From the NCBI GenBank assembly GCA_029202845.1, contig CP119315.1, positions 3,379,001-3,443,000 on the forward strand: a stretch of 64,000 nucleotides of DNA. Reading direction: 5' to 3'. Position numbers and translations under genes: made by a program. This DNA is from Candidatus Sphingomonas colombiensis. Its GTDB lineage: Bacteria; Pseudomonadota; Alphaproteobacteria; Sphingomonadales; Sphingomonadaceae. The notes below the pieces were generated by a model. It did no database searches. It worked only from the letters and a program-made list of their open reading frames with translations, and was not told the DNA's origin. Shown one piece after another: positions 8,997-18,191 of the stretch (positions are counted from its first letter, which is position 1; every line of letters starts with the position of its first letter).

Positions 8997-10003
8997 GCGC
9001 CGACCCGGGTCTCCGCTCCCCAGATGCGCTCGTCGCACCAGGCGGTGCCGTCGCGATAGACGATCCCCGGCTCACGATCCTGCTTCAGGAAGATCGGTCC
9101 ATCGAGATCGCAGATGTCGCACAACTGACCGAGCACGAAACTCGGTGCCATACTGAGCGACGAGCCCCCCATGTTGCCGACCATCACGCCAAGCCCCGCT
9201 TCACGAGCGGCCTGCGCGATCATCAGTCCCTCGGTCAGGCCGCCGCATTTATCGAGCTTGATGTTGACCACCTGAAAGCGGTCGATCAGCCCCGGAACGT
9301 CTGCCAGCGTAAGCGCGCTTTCGTCTGCCGCGATCGGGATCGGCGAACGATAGCCGGTGAGATCGCTCTCCCTGCCGCGCGCGAGCGGCTGCTCGATCAG
9401 CGAAACCTCCGCCTCCACCATCGCGGCGACCAGCGCATCCAGGTCGCCGATCGCAAACCCCTGATTGCCATCGACGCCCAGCCACACATCAGGCCGCGCG
9501 GCGCGGATCGCCTTCACCCGCGCGATATCGAGATCGAGATCGCCGGTAAGCTTTATCTTGATCGCCTTGACCGCGCCGAATGCGATCGCGCGCTCGACCA
9601 TGATCGCCGGATCCTCGGCGCCGAGCGTGAAGGTGGTCACCACCGGCTTCACCTCGGGCACGCCGGCCAGCTTCCATACCGGCACGCCGGCTCGCCGCGC
9701 TTCCAGTTCCCACAGCGCCGCATCGACCGCATTGCGCGCGCCGCCCGCGGGCAGAATGTCGCGCAACGCGGCGCGATCCGGGCCGGACTCGATGGCGCTG
9801 CGGACACGCTCCAGCTCGGCCAGCATGTGCGGCACGTTATCACCCATGTAATAGATGCCGTTGGCCTCGCCATGGCCGCGATATTCGCCGTCGCTCAGCG
9901 TCGCCACGACACAATCCACGCCGTCGAACACATAGCCGGAGATTCGGAACGGCGCCTTAAAAGGCAGGCGTTCGACCTGCACGTCGAGCGACAATTTGGC
10001 CAT
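8993..10003 (-). CDS. Dipeptide epimerase / N-acyl amino acid racemase (DgcA-like, enolase superfamily)
   Basis: A 336-residue enolase-superfamily protein of the muconate-lactonising/dipeptide-epimerase group. The acid-base lysine motif K149-I-K151, metal ligands D178 (GVDGNQGF), E204 (LIEQPL) and D227 (AADES), and the opposite-face lysine in NIKLDKCGG are all present, so it should be active. Such enzymes invert the alpha carbon in L-Ala-D/L-Glu-type dipeptides or N-acyl-glutamate. With the DUF1611 gene nearby, the DgcA reaction (N-acetyl-D-Glu to N-acetyl-L-Glu) is an alternative to dipeptide epimerisation. It is first in the operon; its promoter should lie in 10004-10279. A degraded copy exists at 2719-3229. 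Confidence 0.85.
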   Translation of the reverse strand: MAKLSLDVQVERLPFKAPFRISGYVFDGVDCVVATLSDGEYRGHGEANGIYYMGDNVPHMLAELERVRSAIESGPDRAALRDILPAGGARNAVDAALWELEARRAGVPVWKLAGVPEVKPVVTTFTLGAEDPAIMVERAIAFGAVKAIKIKLTGDLDLDIARVKAIRAARPDVWLGVDGNQGFAIGDLDALVAAMVEAEVSLIEQPLARGRESDLTGYRSPIPIAADESALTLADVPGLIDRFQVVNIKLDKCGGLTEGLMIAQAAREAGLGVMVGNMGGSSLSMAPSFVLGQLCDICDLDGPIFLKQDREPGIVYRDGTAWCDERIWGAETRVGA

Positions 10004-10020
10004 GGCGGGAAACTCCGGAT

Positions 10021-10191
10021 TTAATTGGATGGGGGACGTTCAGGAAAAGCCGAGGTGCAATCAGAGCGAGGGTTGCGGTCTGAAAACGGCGCAACCGAGG
10101 GCTGCGCCCTCCTCTTCCTTGCCACTTAAGCCTCCTCCTAAGACGGCCACACAATATTTGCCTCAATAGAAATTTTCAATCCCAATTAGAA
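10021..10191 (-). promoter_or_regulatory. Upstream region of the epimerase operon with CCAATT-type motifs
   Basis: This AT-rich stretch upstream of the epimerase holds TCCCAATTAGAA at 10180-10191 and, on the other strand, ATCCAATTAA at 10021-10030. Both share the CCAATT core seen in promoter spacers at 15886 and 20211. I could not fix one convincing -35/-10 pair. Proposed as operator/promoter DNA for the five-gene leftward operon. Confidence 0.4.
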
Positions 10192-10212
10192 AATTTCCGG
10201 CCGATCGAGCCC

Positions 10213-10245
10213 GCGTCGCGGCGCAAAAAACGCGCTGCGCGACGC
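10213..10245 (-). terminator. Stem-loop after the amino-acid deaminase gene
   Basis: GCGTCGCG pairs with CGCGACGC, with an inner GCGC/GCGC pair and an A-rich loop, 35 bases beyond the stop of the leftward gene at 10280. The strong GC stem fits an intrinsic terminator or 3'-end stabiliser, though the downstream U-run is poor. Confidence 0.45.
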
Positions 10246-10279
10246 ACGCATTGACCCATTCCTGATTGAAAATGCGCGG

Positions 10280-11575
10280 TTAGAAAAACGTCGCGATCGC
10301 ATCGAGCACGCGGCCATCGTCGTCGACCTCGAACAACGTCCGCCATTTGTCGAAGGTCGTGCAGGGATGAGAGACACCGAACCCGACCTGATCGCCGATC
10401 GCGAGCGTCGTTTGACCGTGTACCGCGATATGCGCGTGCTGATCCGACAATTTCTCGACACTGAAAGCGCCCGTCGGGATGCTGCGCACGCTCCCGCTCA
10501 GCCGCGCGCGGGACAGGATTAGCTGGGGTAGATCGGTGTCGTAAGAAATGTCCCGCTTGCCCAGATTGGCGAACATCCAGCCCGGCTCCGGGCGGGATTG
10601 GATTTCGGCCCAGACCTCCAGCGCGTTCTTCAAGCGCCCGGCGTCCCCGGCTTCGTGCGTCCGCTCCAGCAGCCGCTCGAACGCCAGCTCATAGTGGATC
10701 GCGTCATGGCTGATGTAGCAACCGCTGCGCAGCACCACGAGCGGCTCATCACCGATGTCCGTCGATCGGAAGCGTCGCGCGACCATATCGAAAAAGCGCG
10801 ATCCGCCAGCCGATAGGATGACCTGTCGGGTCGGGTCGAACAGGTGTTCGGCCGCAATCGCCTCTGCCGCACGGATCGTATCGATCAACAGCGCGTCAAC
10901 GTTCGGCTCCATCCCGGCATCGCTGCCGCCGGGGACGATGCCCTCGAAGGTCGCGACGCCTGCGACACTCAATTCCGACCGCGCCGCGATTGCCCGCGCC
11001 AGCGCCAACGCCGCTTCCACACCACGCACGCCAGTCCGGCTGCCAGCGGCACCAACCTCGATCAGCACGGGGATCGAGCGTTCCAGCCCGACGAACTCCG
11101 CCGCATCGGCCAGCAGATGGGCGCCATATCGTGAATCGACGAATATGAATGCTTCAAACCCCGGATCCGCCGCGAGTTCGCGCGCCAGCCACGCGGCAGC
11201 CTGTGGCGATACGATCTGGTTGGCATAGATCAGGCGCGGCACGCCGAAACGGCGATAGAGGCGCAGATGCGGCATGGTCGCGCACGACAATCCCCATGCC
11301 CCATCGCGCAATTGGCGATCGAACAATTGCGGCGCCATCGTCGTTTTGCCGTGAGGACAGAGCGCTACTCCGGCCCCGTCCGAAAACCGCCGCATCCACG
11401 CGCTGTTGTTCTTGATCGCCGAGCACCGCAACACCGCCGCCGGCAATTGAAGATCGCCATGCAGCGACCATCCCGCTCCCGCTACATCGCCCAATCGTAT
11501 GCCATCGCAGCCCGGCGGGAGCCCCTTGTCACCGGGCTCCAGTCTCATTTCGCGAATTGGCTGAAGGTTCAGCAA
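10280..11575 (-). CDS. PLP-dependent amino acid deaminase / D-threonine aldolase-like (alanine racemase fold)
   Basis: A 431-residue fold-type III PLP protein. CPHGKTTM (K77) is the PLP-lysine motif of the D-serine dehydratase-like/D-threonine aldolase family. The C-terminal domain ends with an H403-P-C405 motif, which in eukaryotic-type D-serine dehydratase binds the catalytic zinc. Proteins of this type are usually labelled amino acid deaminase and act on D-hydroxy- or D-amino acids. No signal peptide, so cytoplasmic. Placed after the TonB receptor gene in the same direction, with a 54-base gap containing a hairpin. In the cluster it would dispose of free D-amino acids set free by the peptidases. 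The exact substrate is unknown. Confidence 0.8.
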   Translation of the reverse strand: MLNLQPIREMRLEPGDKGLPPGCDGIRLGDVAGAGWSLHGDLQLPAAVLRCSAIKNNSAWMRRFSDGAGVALCPHGKTTMAPQLFDRQLRDGAWGLSCATMPHLRLYRRFGVPRLIYANQIVSPQAAAWLARELAADPGFEAFIFVDSRYGAHLLADAAEFVGLERSIPVLIEVGAAGSRTGVRGVEAALALARAIAARSELSVAGVATFEGIVPGGSDAGMEPNVDALLIDTIRAAEAIAAEHLFDPTRQVILSAGGSRFFDMVARRFRSTDIGDEPLVVLRSGCYISHDAIHYELAFERLLERTHEAGDAGRLKNALEVWAEIQSRPEPGWMFANLGKRDISYDTDLPQLILSRARLSGSVRSIPTGAFSVEKLSDQHAHIAVHGQTTLAIGDQVGFGVSHPCTTFDKWRTLFEVDDDGRVLDAIATFF

Positions 11576-11595
11576 GGCACCCTCTCGAACCAGTG

Positions 11596-11621
11596 CCGGT
11601 TATCCAATTCCGGATAACCGG
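11596..11621 (-). terminator. Perfect 10-bp stem-loop between TonB receptor and deaminase genes
   Basis: CCGGTTATCC and GGATAACCGG form a perfect 10-bp stem with a 6-base loop, 8 bases after the receptor stop. There is no following U-run, so it may be a transcript-stabilising or attenuating hairpin. The loop region includes TCCAATT, the core of the motif found in the cluster's promoters, so a regulator-binding role is also possible. Confidence 0.5.
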
Positions 11622-11629
11622 CGCGGCTG

Positions 11630-14459
11630 TCAGAAATTGAAGCGAACACCTGCGGTATATTGGCGACCGATCACGTCATAAAGCTGACGCGCGGTCTGGA
11701 ACTGATAACCGGTGAATGGCGGATCATTATCCAATGCATTCAGGATCACGCCGAAAAGAGCCACTTTCCCGTCGTTCTTCGTCTTGAACAAGGTGATTTC
11801 ACCCGACAGATCGACGTAAAAGCGACCGTTCACATGGTTCCAGTCCAGCGTCACATCGTCGCGCGTGATCACGCCGCCGCCGATATAGCGCCCCGTCACC
11901 CCGAAGCGATAATCCTCTGTGGAATAGGTCGCGCTGGCACTCCCCTTCCAATGCGGAGTGCCGCCCGGCCCGTCGAGTACGGGCTGATCGGTATTGCCGG
12001 CGAATTTAGTGACATCGCCAGCCTGCCCAACGAGATCGAGCTTGTTGATGTAGCTGGCGAGACCGCGCAGATCGAGCGAACCAGCGCCGATCGGCAGGCG
12101 ATATGCCGCCTCCACATCGATGCCGTTGGTGATGATCTGCTGAAAGTTGACCGGGGCCAGCAGGATGTTGCTGATCTTGCCGTCACCGCCGCGCTGGACG
12201 AGCAGACAACTCGCCGCATCCCCCCCGTTGCAGCGATTGACGATCGTTTGAGCGGTGAGCGAGGCGATCGCGCCGTCCACCTTGATGTCATAATAGTCGA
12301 CCGAGAGGCTTAGGCGCGGCGCGAACGCGGGCGTCAGCACCACCCCCCGCCGTCAGGGTATTGGCGCGCTCGGGCTTCAGAAAGGGATTGCCCCCGGTCG
12401 TCTGGCTGACCGTATAGATCGAGCTGGTCTTGGTATCGGTGATTCCCCCGAGCAACGTCTGTCCCGCGGCGAACAATTCGTTGATGTTGGGCGCGCGTAT
12501 GTCGCGCGACCGCGTGGCGCGGAAGCGGATGCTGTCGTTGACTGCGTAATTGACGCCGATCTTCCATGTCTCGACCGTACCGGACGTGCGATAATCGGTG
12601 ATGCGGCCACCAAGATCGAGTTCGAGGTTTTTGGCCCATGCCGCGTCGGTAGCCAGCGGCACGACCGCCTCGACAAATGCTTCCTTGACCGCCTCGCGCG
12701 CCGAATAGGGTTTCACGTTGCCTACGCGAAACAGGCTTACGTTCGGCGTTGCCGAGATCGGATCGGATGTCACATCGACATTGAGATTGCGGTATTCGCC
12801 ACCGAACGCGACGGAGACCGGGCCTGCCCAGGTGGAAAAGGGCTCGCCGCGAACCACGATGTCCGCCACCTGCTGCGATTGCCGCCAGCCGCGAACCGAC
12901 GTGCCGGTAATATAGTCGATCGCCTGCTGCGAAGCCGTGCCGACACCGAACAGATTGAGGGGTACGCAGCCGTTGGTCGGATCGGTCAGCGTCGAGCGAC
13001 AGACCGTGCCGCCGGTCACGGGATTGACCACCGCATCGAGCGCGAGCAGCCGCTTCGCCTTGATCACATCCCCGGTGAACAGGGTTACCGTATCCGTTTT
13101 ACCGAAGGAGAAGGACGCATCGAAGCTCCAAGACCCGCCGAGGCCGCCGCGCAACCCTGCCACGCCCTGCCAGGTGGTCGCCTTCTGCTTGATCGCGCCG
13201 ACGCCATAATCCTCCAGACTGCGCCCGAAGCTGAAGCTGGTTTCACCCGCCGTCGCGAGCGCGGTCCGCAGTGACTGAGGCAGAAAGGCATTGTCAGCCT
13301 TGATCGTGAAGACGTCATCGGACGGGATCGAGCGCTCGTTGAGCCGCGAGCGCGCATAAGTGAAACTGGCATAGGCCGTCAGCGATGGCGCAACCTCATA
13401 GGTCAGGCCGGCATAAGCGCTCTGCCGCTTGGTCGGCGCCACCAGCACATAGGGCGATGCAAGCGCGTCGCCGTCGCCGCCGTCCATGGTGTTATCGGCG
13501 GTAAGATAATTGCCATAGCGGAAGGGTAAGGTCGTGCCGTTGGGGCCGAACTGGATTCCGCTCAATACGCCCGAATTGATCACGCCACCCGGCGCGGCAT
13601 AAGAAGCGCGGGCATCATTAACGTGAATGTAAAACGGCTGTGACGGGTCCGTCGCGTTGGCTGGGTTCACGATGATCCCGCGATTGCCTGCCCATTTTCG
13701 CTGATTTGCGTCCTTGATGCCGCCATTTTCGGCCGCTTCCAGCCCGATCAGCAGGTGCCCGCGATCGCCCGCGAACTTCGTTCCGAAGGCCAGCGACACC
13801 ATGTAATTTCGGTTATCGTCGTGATCGGTAATTCCACCCTGCACGCTACCGCGTACACCGTTGAACTTGTTATCGATCTTGAAGTTAACGACACCCGCCA
13901 CCGCATCCGAGCCGTAAGCCGCGGACGCGCCGCCGGTGACCACATCGACACCACCGATCAGCGCCTGCGGAATAAGATTGGTGTTGATGACGCCTTCGGG
14001 TGTTGTCGGCACATATCGCTTGCCGTCGATCACCGTCAGGGTGCGCAGATAACCGAGACCGCGCAGATCCATGTAATTGCCGCCGGCCAGTTTCGACAGA
14101 TTGCTGACCGAGGAAGGCGTCACACTCGGCTTCATCGCCGGAAGCTGGTTGAGCGCATCCGCTACGTTCACCGCGCCGACGCGCAGGATGTCATCGGAAT
14201 TGACCGCCGTGAGAGGCGTGGCGGAAACGAAGCCCGAACGCGCCACCTGCGAGCCGGTAACAACGACCTCGGCGCTCTCGTTCGTCTTGGCTTCCGCCAC
14301 TGGTGCAGCCACCTGCTGCGCATGAAGCGGGGTTGCGCCAATCAGCGTGGCGAAGGCGATCGCGACGGCGGTTTGGCCCGAACGAACATGCGCCGATGTT
14401 GCGCAAAGATCGCTGCGGAAGCGGCGGAAAATCCGCGTTTCCCATCCGGATTTCGACAT
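11630..14459 (-). pseudogene. TonB-dependent receptor, interrupted by a one-base frameshift
   Basis: About 943 codons encode an outer-membrane TonB-dependent receptor. They comprise an N-terminal leader (hydrophobic run then HAQQ), a plug domain with LRGLGYLRTLTVIDGKR and a GGASAAYGSDAVAGVVNF segment, a beta-barrel, and a C-terminal strand ending in FNF. The N-terminal frame (14459 to about 12350) runs out of homology at LTAGGG; the barrel resumes in another frame (11630-12343, LTPAFAPRLSLSVDYYDI). The shift is at a run of six C (12343-12348, six G on the coding strand). Five G would restore LTAGVVLTPA. It may be a real inactivating or phase-variable slip, or an assembly error. Probable cargo: peptides handled by the adjacent hydrolases (inferred). 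Confidence 0.85.
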
Positions 14460-14505
14460 GAGTCCCCCTCTTCGATATGATGTTGACGGATTTTTCTTCG
14501 CGAAT

Positions 14506-15522
14506 TCAACGCGTAGCGAAATAGTCGAACAGGCTGCGGCTGATCTCGGCGATCGCGCGTTCGCGCTGCGCCGCCGGCAGGCTGCTGCCCTTCGTGTAAA
14601 CCGCGATAAGCAGGCGCCCGCGATTGCCCGGCAGCGTGATCATGCCGACATCGTTGATCGTGCCGCCGATAGTTCCGGTTTTGTGCGCGACCTTGGTTCC
14701 GGCCGGCAGGATTCCCTTGAGCCGCGCCTGCCCTGTTTCACAGCGCTCCATCACGCCCAGCAGAAACGCGCGGCTTTCGGGTTTCAGCAGTGGATCGACC
14801 AGCAGTTTCCCGAGCAGATCGACCATTGCAGAGGGTCCGCTGGTATCGCGTGGATCCTGCTCGAAAGCGGCGTTGGCGGAATAAGCCGCCTTTTCCAATT
14901 CGGCCTCGGCCAAGCCACGCGCCATGATGGTTTTGACGAACGGGGAGCCGGCGGGCACGCCGTAGAATTCGTTCAGAAGGTCGTTGACGTCCCGATCGAC
15001 CTGAATATCCGTGATGCCGCGCGCTCGCAGCCACGCCGTCACCGCAGTCGGACCGCCGGCCAGCGCCAAAATCTTGTCGGTTGCGGTGTTGTTGCTCTGG
15101 GTGAGCATCAATTCCATCAGATTGGCGACCGACAGGACGACGCCGGGATGGATCAGGCGATTCGCCACCTCACCAGTCCGATCAACATCGCCCTGCGTGA
15201 CCGTCACCATCCGGTCGAGGCGCATTTCGCCCTTGTCGACCAGCGACAGGAGCGTGCCAGCGATCGCAACCTTGACGGTGCTCGCCATCGGAAAGCGCTC
15301 GGCCCCGGCAACGGCGCCAGTTTCACCGGTCTCGACCAACCGGAATGCGACCCCGATCCGGCCCTGGATGCGTTTTTCCAAAGTAAGAACCTGGGCGGCG
15401 ACCGCCTGTTGCACCGACGGTGCAACCGCGCGGGGCGCTGTCACGGCCAGGGGCGCTGGCGCCGCTGTCGCGGGCGCAATCGACATCCCTGCCAGGACGA
15501 ATCCGGCCAAAAACCGTGCCAT
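14506..15522 (-). CDS. Class A beta-lactamase-like serine hydrolase with altered omega loop
   Basis: A 338-residue exported protein (signal peptide ending near ATAAP). The class A motifs are S81-T-V-K84, S143-N-N145 (normally SDN) and K281-T-G283. In class A enzymes the omega loop reads RxExxLN and its Glu activates the deacylating water. Here it reads D176-R-D-V-N-D-L-L-N184, with no Glu, and about 33 extra residues separate it from the PRDTSGPSAM segment that aligns with ERDTTMPAAM of TEM. So beta-lactam turnover may be slow or absent, and a peptidase or D-peptide role is possible. The start at 15522 has AGGGGAA upstream. It lies 46 bases before the TonB receptor gene in the same direction. 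Confidence 0.8.
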   Translation of the reverse strand: MARFLAGFVLAGMSIAPATAAPAPLAVTAPRAVAPSVQQAVAAQVLTLEKRIQGRIGVAFRLVETGETGAVAGAERFPMASTVKVAIAGTLLSLVDKGEMRLDRMVTVTQGDVDRTGEVANRLIHPGVVLSVANLMELMLTQSNNTATDKILALAGGPTAVTAWLRARGITDIQVDRDVNDLLNEFYGVPAGSPFVKTIMARGLAEAELEKAAYSANAAFEQDPRDTSGPSAMVDLLGKLLVDPLLKPESRAFLLGVMERCETGQARLKGILPAGTKVAHKTGTIGGTINDVGMITLPGNRGRLLIAVYTKGSSLPAAQRERAIAEISRSLFDYFATR

Positions 15523-15586
15523 AAGTTCCCCTTTTGCAAAGCGGCGCATTCAAGGTCGGCGCCGCCTGTTTTTCTGTATGGAGAAA

Positions 15587-15615
15587 TAATTTTCACATAC
15601 GCAATATTTTGTCAA
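15587..15615 (-). promoter_or_regulatory. Sigma70-like promoter of the beta-lactamase-like gene
   Basis: On the minus strand TTGACA (complement of 15610-15615) is followed after about 17-18 bases by AAATTA/AATTAT, a good -35/-10 pair. The start codon at 15522 is about 60-65 bases downstream, consistent with a promoter for the leftward beta-lactamase/TonB receptor/deaminase genes. The surrounding intergenic stretch 15523-16028 contains this promoter and the divergent S9 promoter; I see no gene in it. Confidence 0.6.
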
Positions 15616-15877
15616 TACGCGCGTAAAACTGAAAATGAGACGACCGTCCGCGGGCGCGCAACGCCCAAAACGATGCAACCTCGAAAGCAGTGTGCGACGA
15701 TCCGTCGCAAGCAGCACGAGGTTGGTTTGCCGTTTACGAAGTCGGCAAAAGCGCCGCCCAATCCGAAACATCCGATCGCGGCCGCGAAGGAGCGACGCGG
15801 CAATAGCAGTGGATAGTCTTGCTGCGCCGCTTCGCGATCCGCCAGCCGCCCCGCAACATCGCGATCCCAAAGTCCAT

Positions 15878-15933
15878 TTGACGCGTCCCAATTAGGACAA
15901 TAGCGTCCGCATCGGATCACATTCCAATTGAGT
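15878..15933 (+). promoter_or_regulatory. Promoter and candidate operators of the S9 peptidase gene
   Basis: TTGACG (15878-15883) and TAGCGT (15901-15906) are spaced 17 bases apart. The spacer contains TCCCAATTAGGA (15886-15897), close to the palindrome TTCCAATTGGGA in the promoter at 20200. A second copy, TTCCAATTGAGT, lies at 15922-15933. Binding of a repressor in the spacer and just downstream would block this promoter. The likely regulator is the XRE-cupin protein at 19431 (inference). Confidence 0.5.
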
Positions 15934-16028
15934 CGGGCAGTAAGGCGTTCGGGTTCACGCTGGCCGCAATGATTGGTCGTGCGATTTCCAAAAATCGCGC
16001 GAAGTGACGACGAGGGGGAAGCGAAACC

Positions 16029-18116
16029 ATGATGAAACGCGCTCGAATGCTCGCTGGAATCGCTATAATTTCAATTACCTGCCCTGTAGTTGCGCAATCC
16101 CCGGCGCCACTTGAGGCCTTCCTCTCTTATACGTTCACGAGCGAGGTCGTCGCCCCCGCGGCCGCCGATCGCATCGCCTGGATGGAACTGCATCAGGGGC
16201 GTCGGAATATCTGGTTGGCGCAGGCCCCCGATTACCGCCCTCGCCGGCTGACCAACGGCACCGACGACGATGGGCAGGAACTGTCGGATCTTGCCTTCTC
16301 CCCCGATGGCCGCGTGCTCGCCTGGGTGCGTGGCGCGGTTGAGCACAATCCTTTTGCGGATGGCCTTCCGGCCGCCAATCCCGCGTCGGTGGTTGCCCAA
16401 CCGGCGATGGAAATCTGGGCGTCGGTCGATGGGGGCGCCCCCGCGAAGGTCGCGGAGGGCGAAGATCCGATCATCTCCGCGACCGGCCGGATCGCATTCG
16501 TGAAGGACAATCAGGTCTGGACCGTGCTGCCGGACGGCAAGGAAAAGGCACAGAAGCTCTTCTATGATCGCGGCAAGGTGGATGACATCCACTGGTCCCC
16601 GGATGGCAAGCAACTCGCCTTCGTATCGCGACGCGGCGACCATAGCTTCATCGGCATTTACAACGGCGCCGAACGGCCGATCACATGGCTCGCCCCCGCG
16701 ACCGCCTTCGACAATTCTCCATCATGGTCGCCGGACGGGAAACGGATCGCGTTCGCGCGCCGGCTGGGGAACGCGGAGGTTCTGGAAACGCCGCTGGCTC
16801 CCAAGCCGAACCCGTTCTCGCTCTGGGTCGCTGCCGTCGACAGCGGCGAAGCAAAACGCGTGTGGCAAAGCCCGTCGACGATGCGCGGTTCCTATCCGGC
16901 AGTTCCCGGCGGCCTGTTCCTCAATTGGGGCGCCAATGACCGCCTGACCTTCCGCGCCGAGATGGATGGATGGCCGCATCTCTATTCCCTCTCCGCCGCC
17001 GGCGGCGAACCCATGCTGCTGACGCCCGGGGCATTCATGGTCGAGCATGTCGCGATGTCACCCGATCGGCGCTCCCTGCTCTACAGCGCGAACACCGGCA
17101 CCACCGCAGGCGACATCGATCGACGCCATTTGTATCGCGTGCCGATCGATCGCCCTGCCCCGTCCGCGCTCAGCAGCGGGGCCGGTCTCGAATGGTTACC
17201 GGTGCCGTTAAACGACGGAAAGCTCGCTTATGTCACCGCGACCGCGAGCGAGCCGCCCCGTGTCGCGCTGGCGAGCGCCGATGGGCGCGGCGCTCGCATA
17301 CTGCAAGCCGCCGCCGCAACCTATCCGTCGGATAAACTGGTGACGCCCCAGTCCGTCACCTTCACCGCTCCCGACGGGCTGACCATTCACGGCCAGTTAT
17401 TCACGCCGCGCGGTGGCGGTAAACATCCGGGGCTCATCTTCGTTCACGGCGGCCCGCCACGCCAGATGCTGCTCGGCTGGTCCTATATGGATTATTACAC
17501 GCACAGCTATGCGATGAACCAATTTCTGGCGTCGCGCGGCTATGTCGTCCTGTCAGTGAACTACCGGCTCGGCATCGGCTATGGCCGTGAGTTCCAGCAT
17601 CCCGATAAGGCCGGCCCGGCGGGCAATTCGGAATATCAGGACGTTCTCGCCGGTGGGCGTTATCTCCAGTCGCTGCCGGACGTCGATGGCAAGCGGATCG
17701 GCATCTGGGGCGGTTCCTATGGCGGGTTGCTCACCGCTCATGCGCTCGCGCGCAACAGCGACTTGTTCAAGGCCGGCGTCGATTTCCACGGCGTGCACGA
17801 CTGGTCGATAGGCGGCACCGCGCCGCAACGCTACGAACAGGGCGACCACGCGGAGGTGATGCGGATCGCGTTCGACAGTTCGCCGGAATCCGCGATCGCG
17901 GGTTGGCGCTCCCCGGTGCTGCTGATCCATGGCGATGACGATCGCAATGTCCGCTTCAACCAGACGGTCGATCTCGCGCGGCGGCTGGCGGCTCAGGGCA
18001 CGCCATACGAAGAATTGATCTTCCCCAATGAGATACACGGCTTTCTTCGCCATGACACCTGGCTCCGAGCGGATAGCGCGATGGTGCGCTTTCTCGACGC
18101 GAACCTGAAGCCGTGA
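16029..18116 (+). CDS. S9 family (prolyl oligopeptidase-type) peptidase, exported
   Basis: A 695-residue protein with a signal peptide (about residues 1-23, ending VVAQ). The N-terminal half has beta-propeller repeats typical of S9 enzymes (FSPDG, WSPDGK). The C-terminal alpha/beta hydrolase domain has the nucleophile S563 in GGSYGG, an Asp in HGDDDRN and a His in EIHGF near residue 669, completing the triad. S9 peptidases of this type cleave oligopeptides or remove acylated or N-terminal residues, in the periplasm here. It is followed at 75 bases by the membrane dipeptidase, so the two are probably co-transcribed. Sphingomonad lasso-peptide isopeptidases are related, but no lasso precursor or maturation genes lie nearby. 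Confidence 0.9.
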   Translation: MMKRARMLAGIAIISITCPVVAQSPAPLEAFLSYTFTSEVVAPAAADRIAWMELHQGRRNIWLAQAPDYRPRRLTNGTDDDGQELSDLAFSPDGRVLAWVRGAVEHNPFADGLPAANPASVVAQPAMEIWASVDGGAPAKVAEGEDPIISATGRIAFVKDNQVWTVLPDGKEKAQKLFYDRGKVDDIHWSPDGKQLAFVSRRGDHSFIGIYNGAERPITWLAPATAFDNSPSWSPDGKRIAFARRLGNAEVLETPLAPKPNPFSLWVAAVDSGEAKRVWQSPSTMRGSYPAVPGGLFLNWGANDRLTFRAEMDGWPHLYSLSAAGGEPMLLTPGAFMVEHVAMSPDRRSLLYSANTGTTAGDIDRRHLYRVPIDRPAPSALSSGAGLEWLPVPLNDGKLAYVTATASEPPRVALASADGRGARILQAAAATYPSDKLVTPQSVTFTAPDGLTIHGQLFTPRGGGKHPGLIFVHGGPPRQMLLGWSYMDYYTHSYAMNQFLASRGYVVLSVNYRLGIGYGREFQHPDKAGPAGNSEYQDVLAGGRYLQSLPDVDGKRIGIWGGSYGGLLTAHALARNSDLFKAGVDFHGVHDWSIGGTAPQRYEQGDHAEVMRIAFDSSPESAIAGWRSPVLLIHGDDDRNVRFNQTVDLARRLAAQGTPYEELIFPNEIHGFLRHDTWLRADSAMVRFLDANLKP

Positions 18117-18191
18117 AGCGCGCGCCGATGGCGCGACAGCCGATCAGACGACATCTGCGGCGCAACGCCGCCTGCGACCGGAGTGAATGAC

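Noticed and set aside
16029..18116. Lasso-peptide isopeptidase and lasso gene cluster
   Set aside because: The S9 fold is compatible and a TonB receptor is near, but no precursor, cyclase or leader peptidase gene is present.
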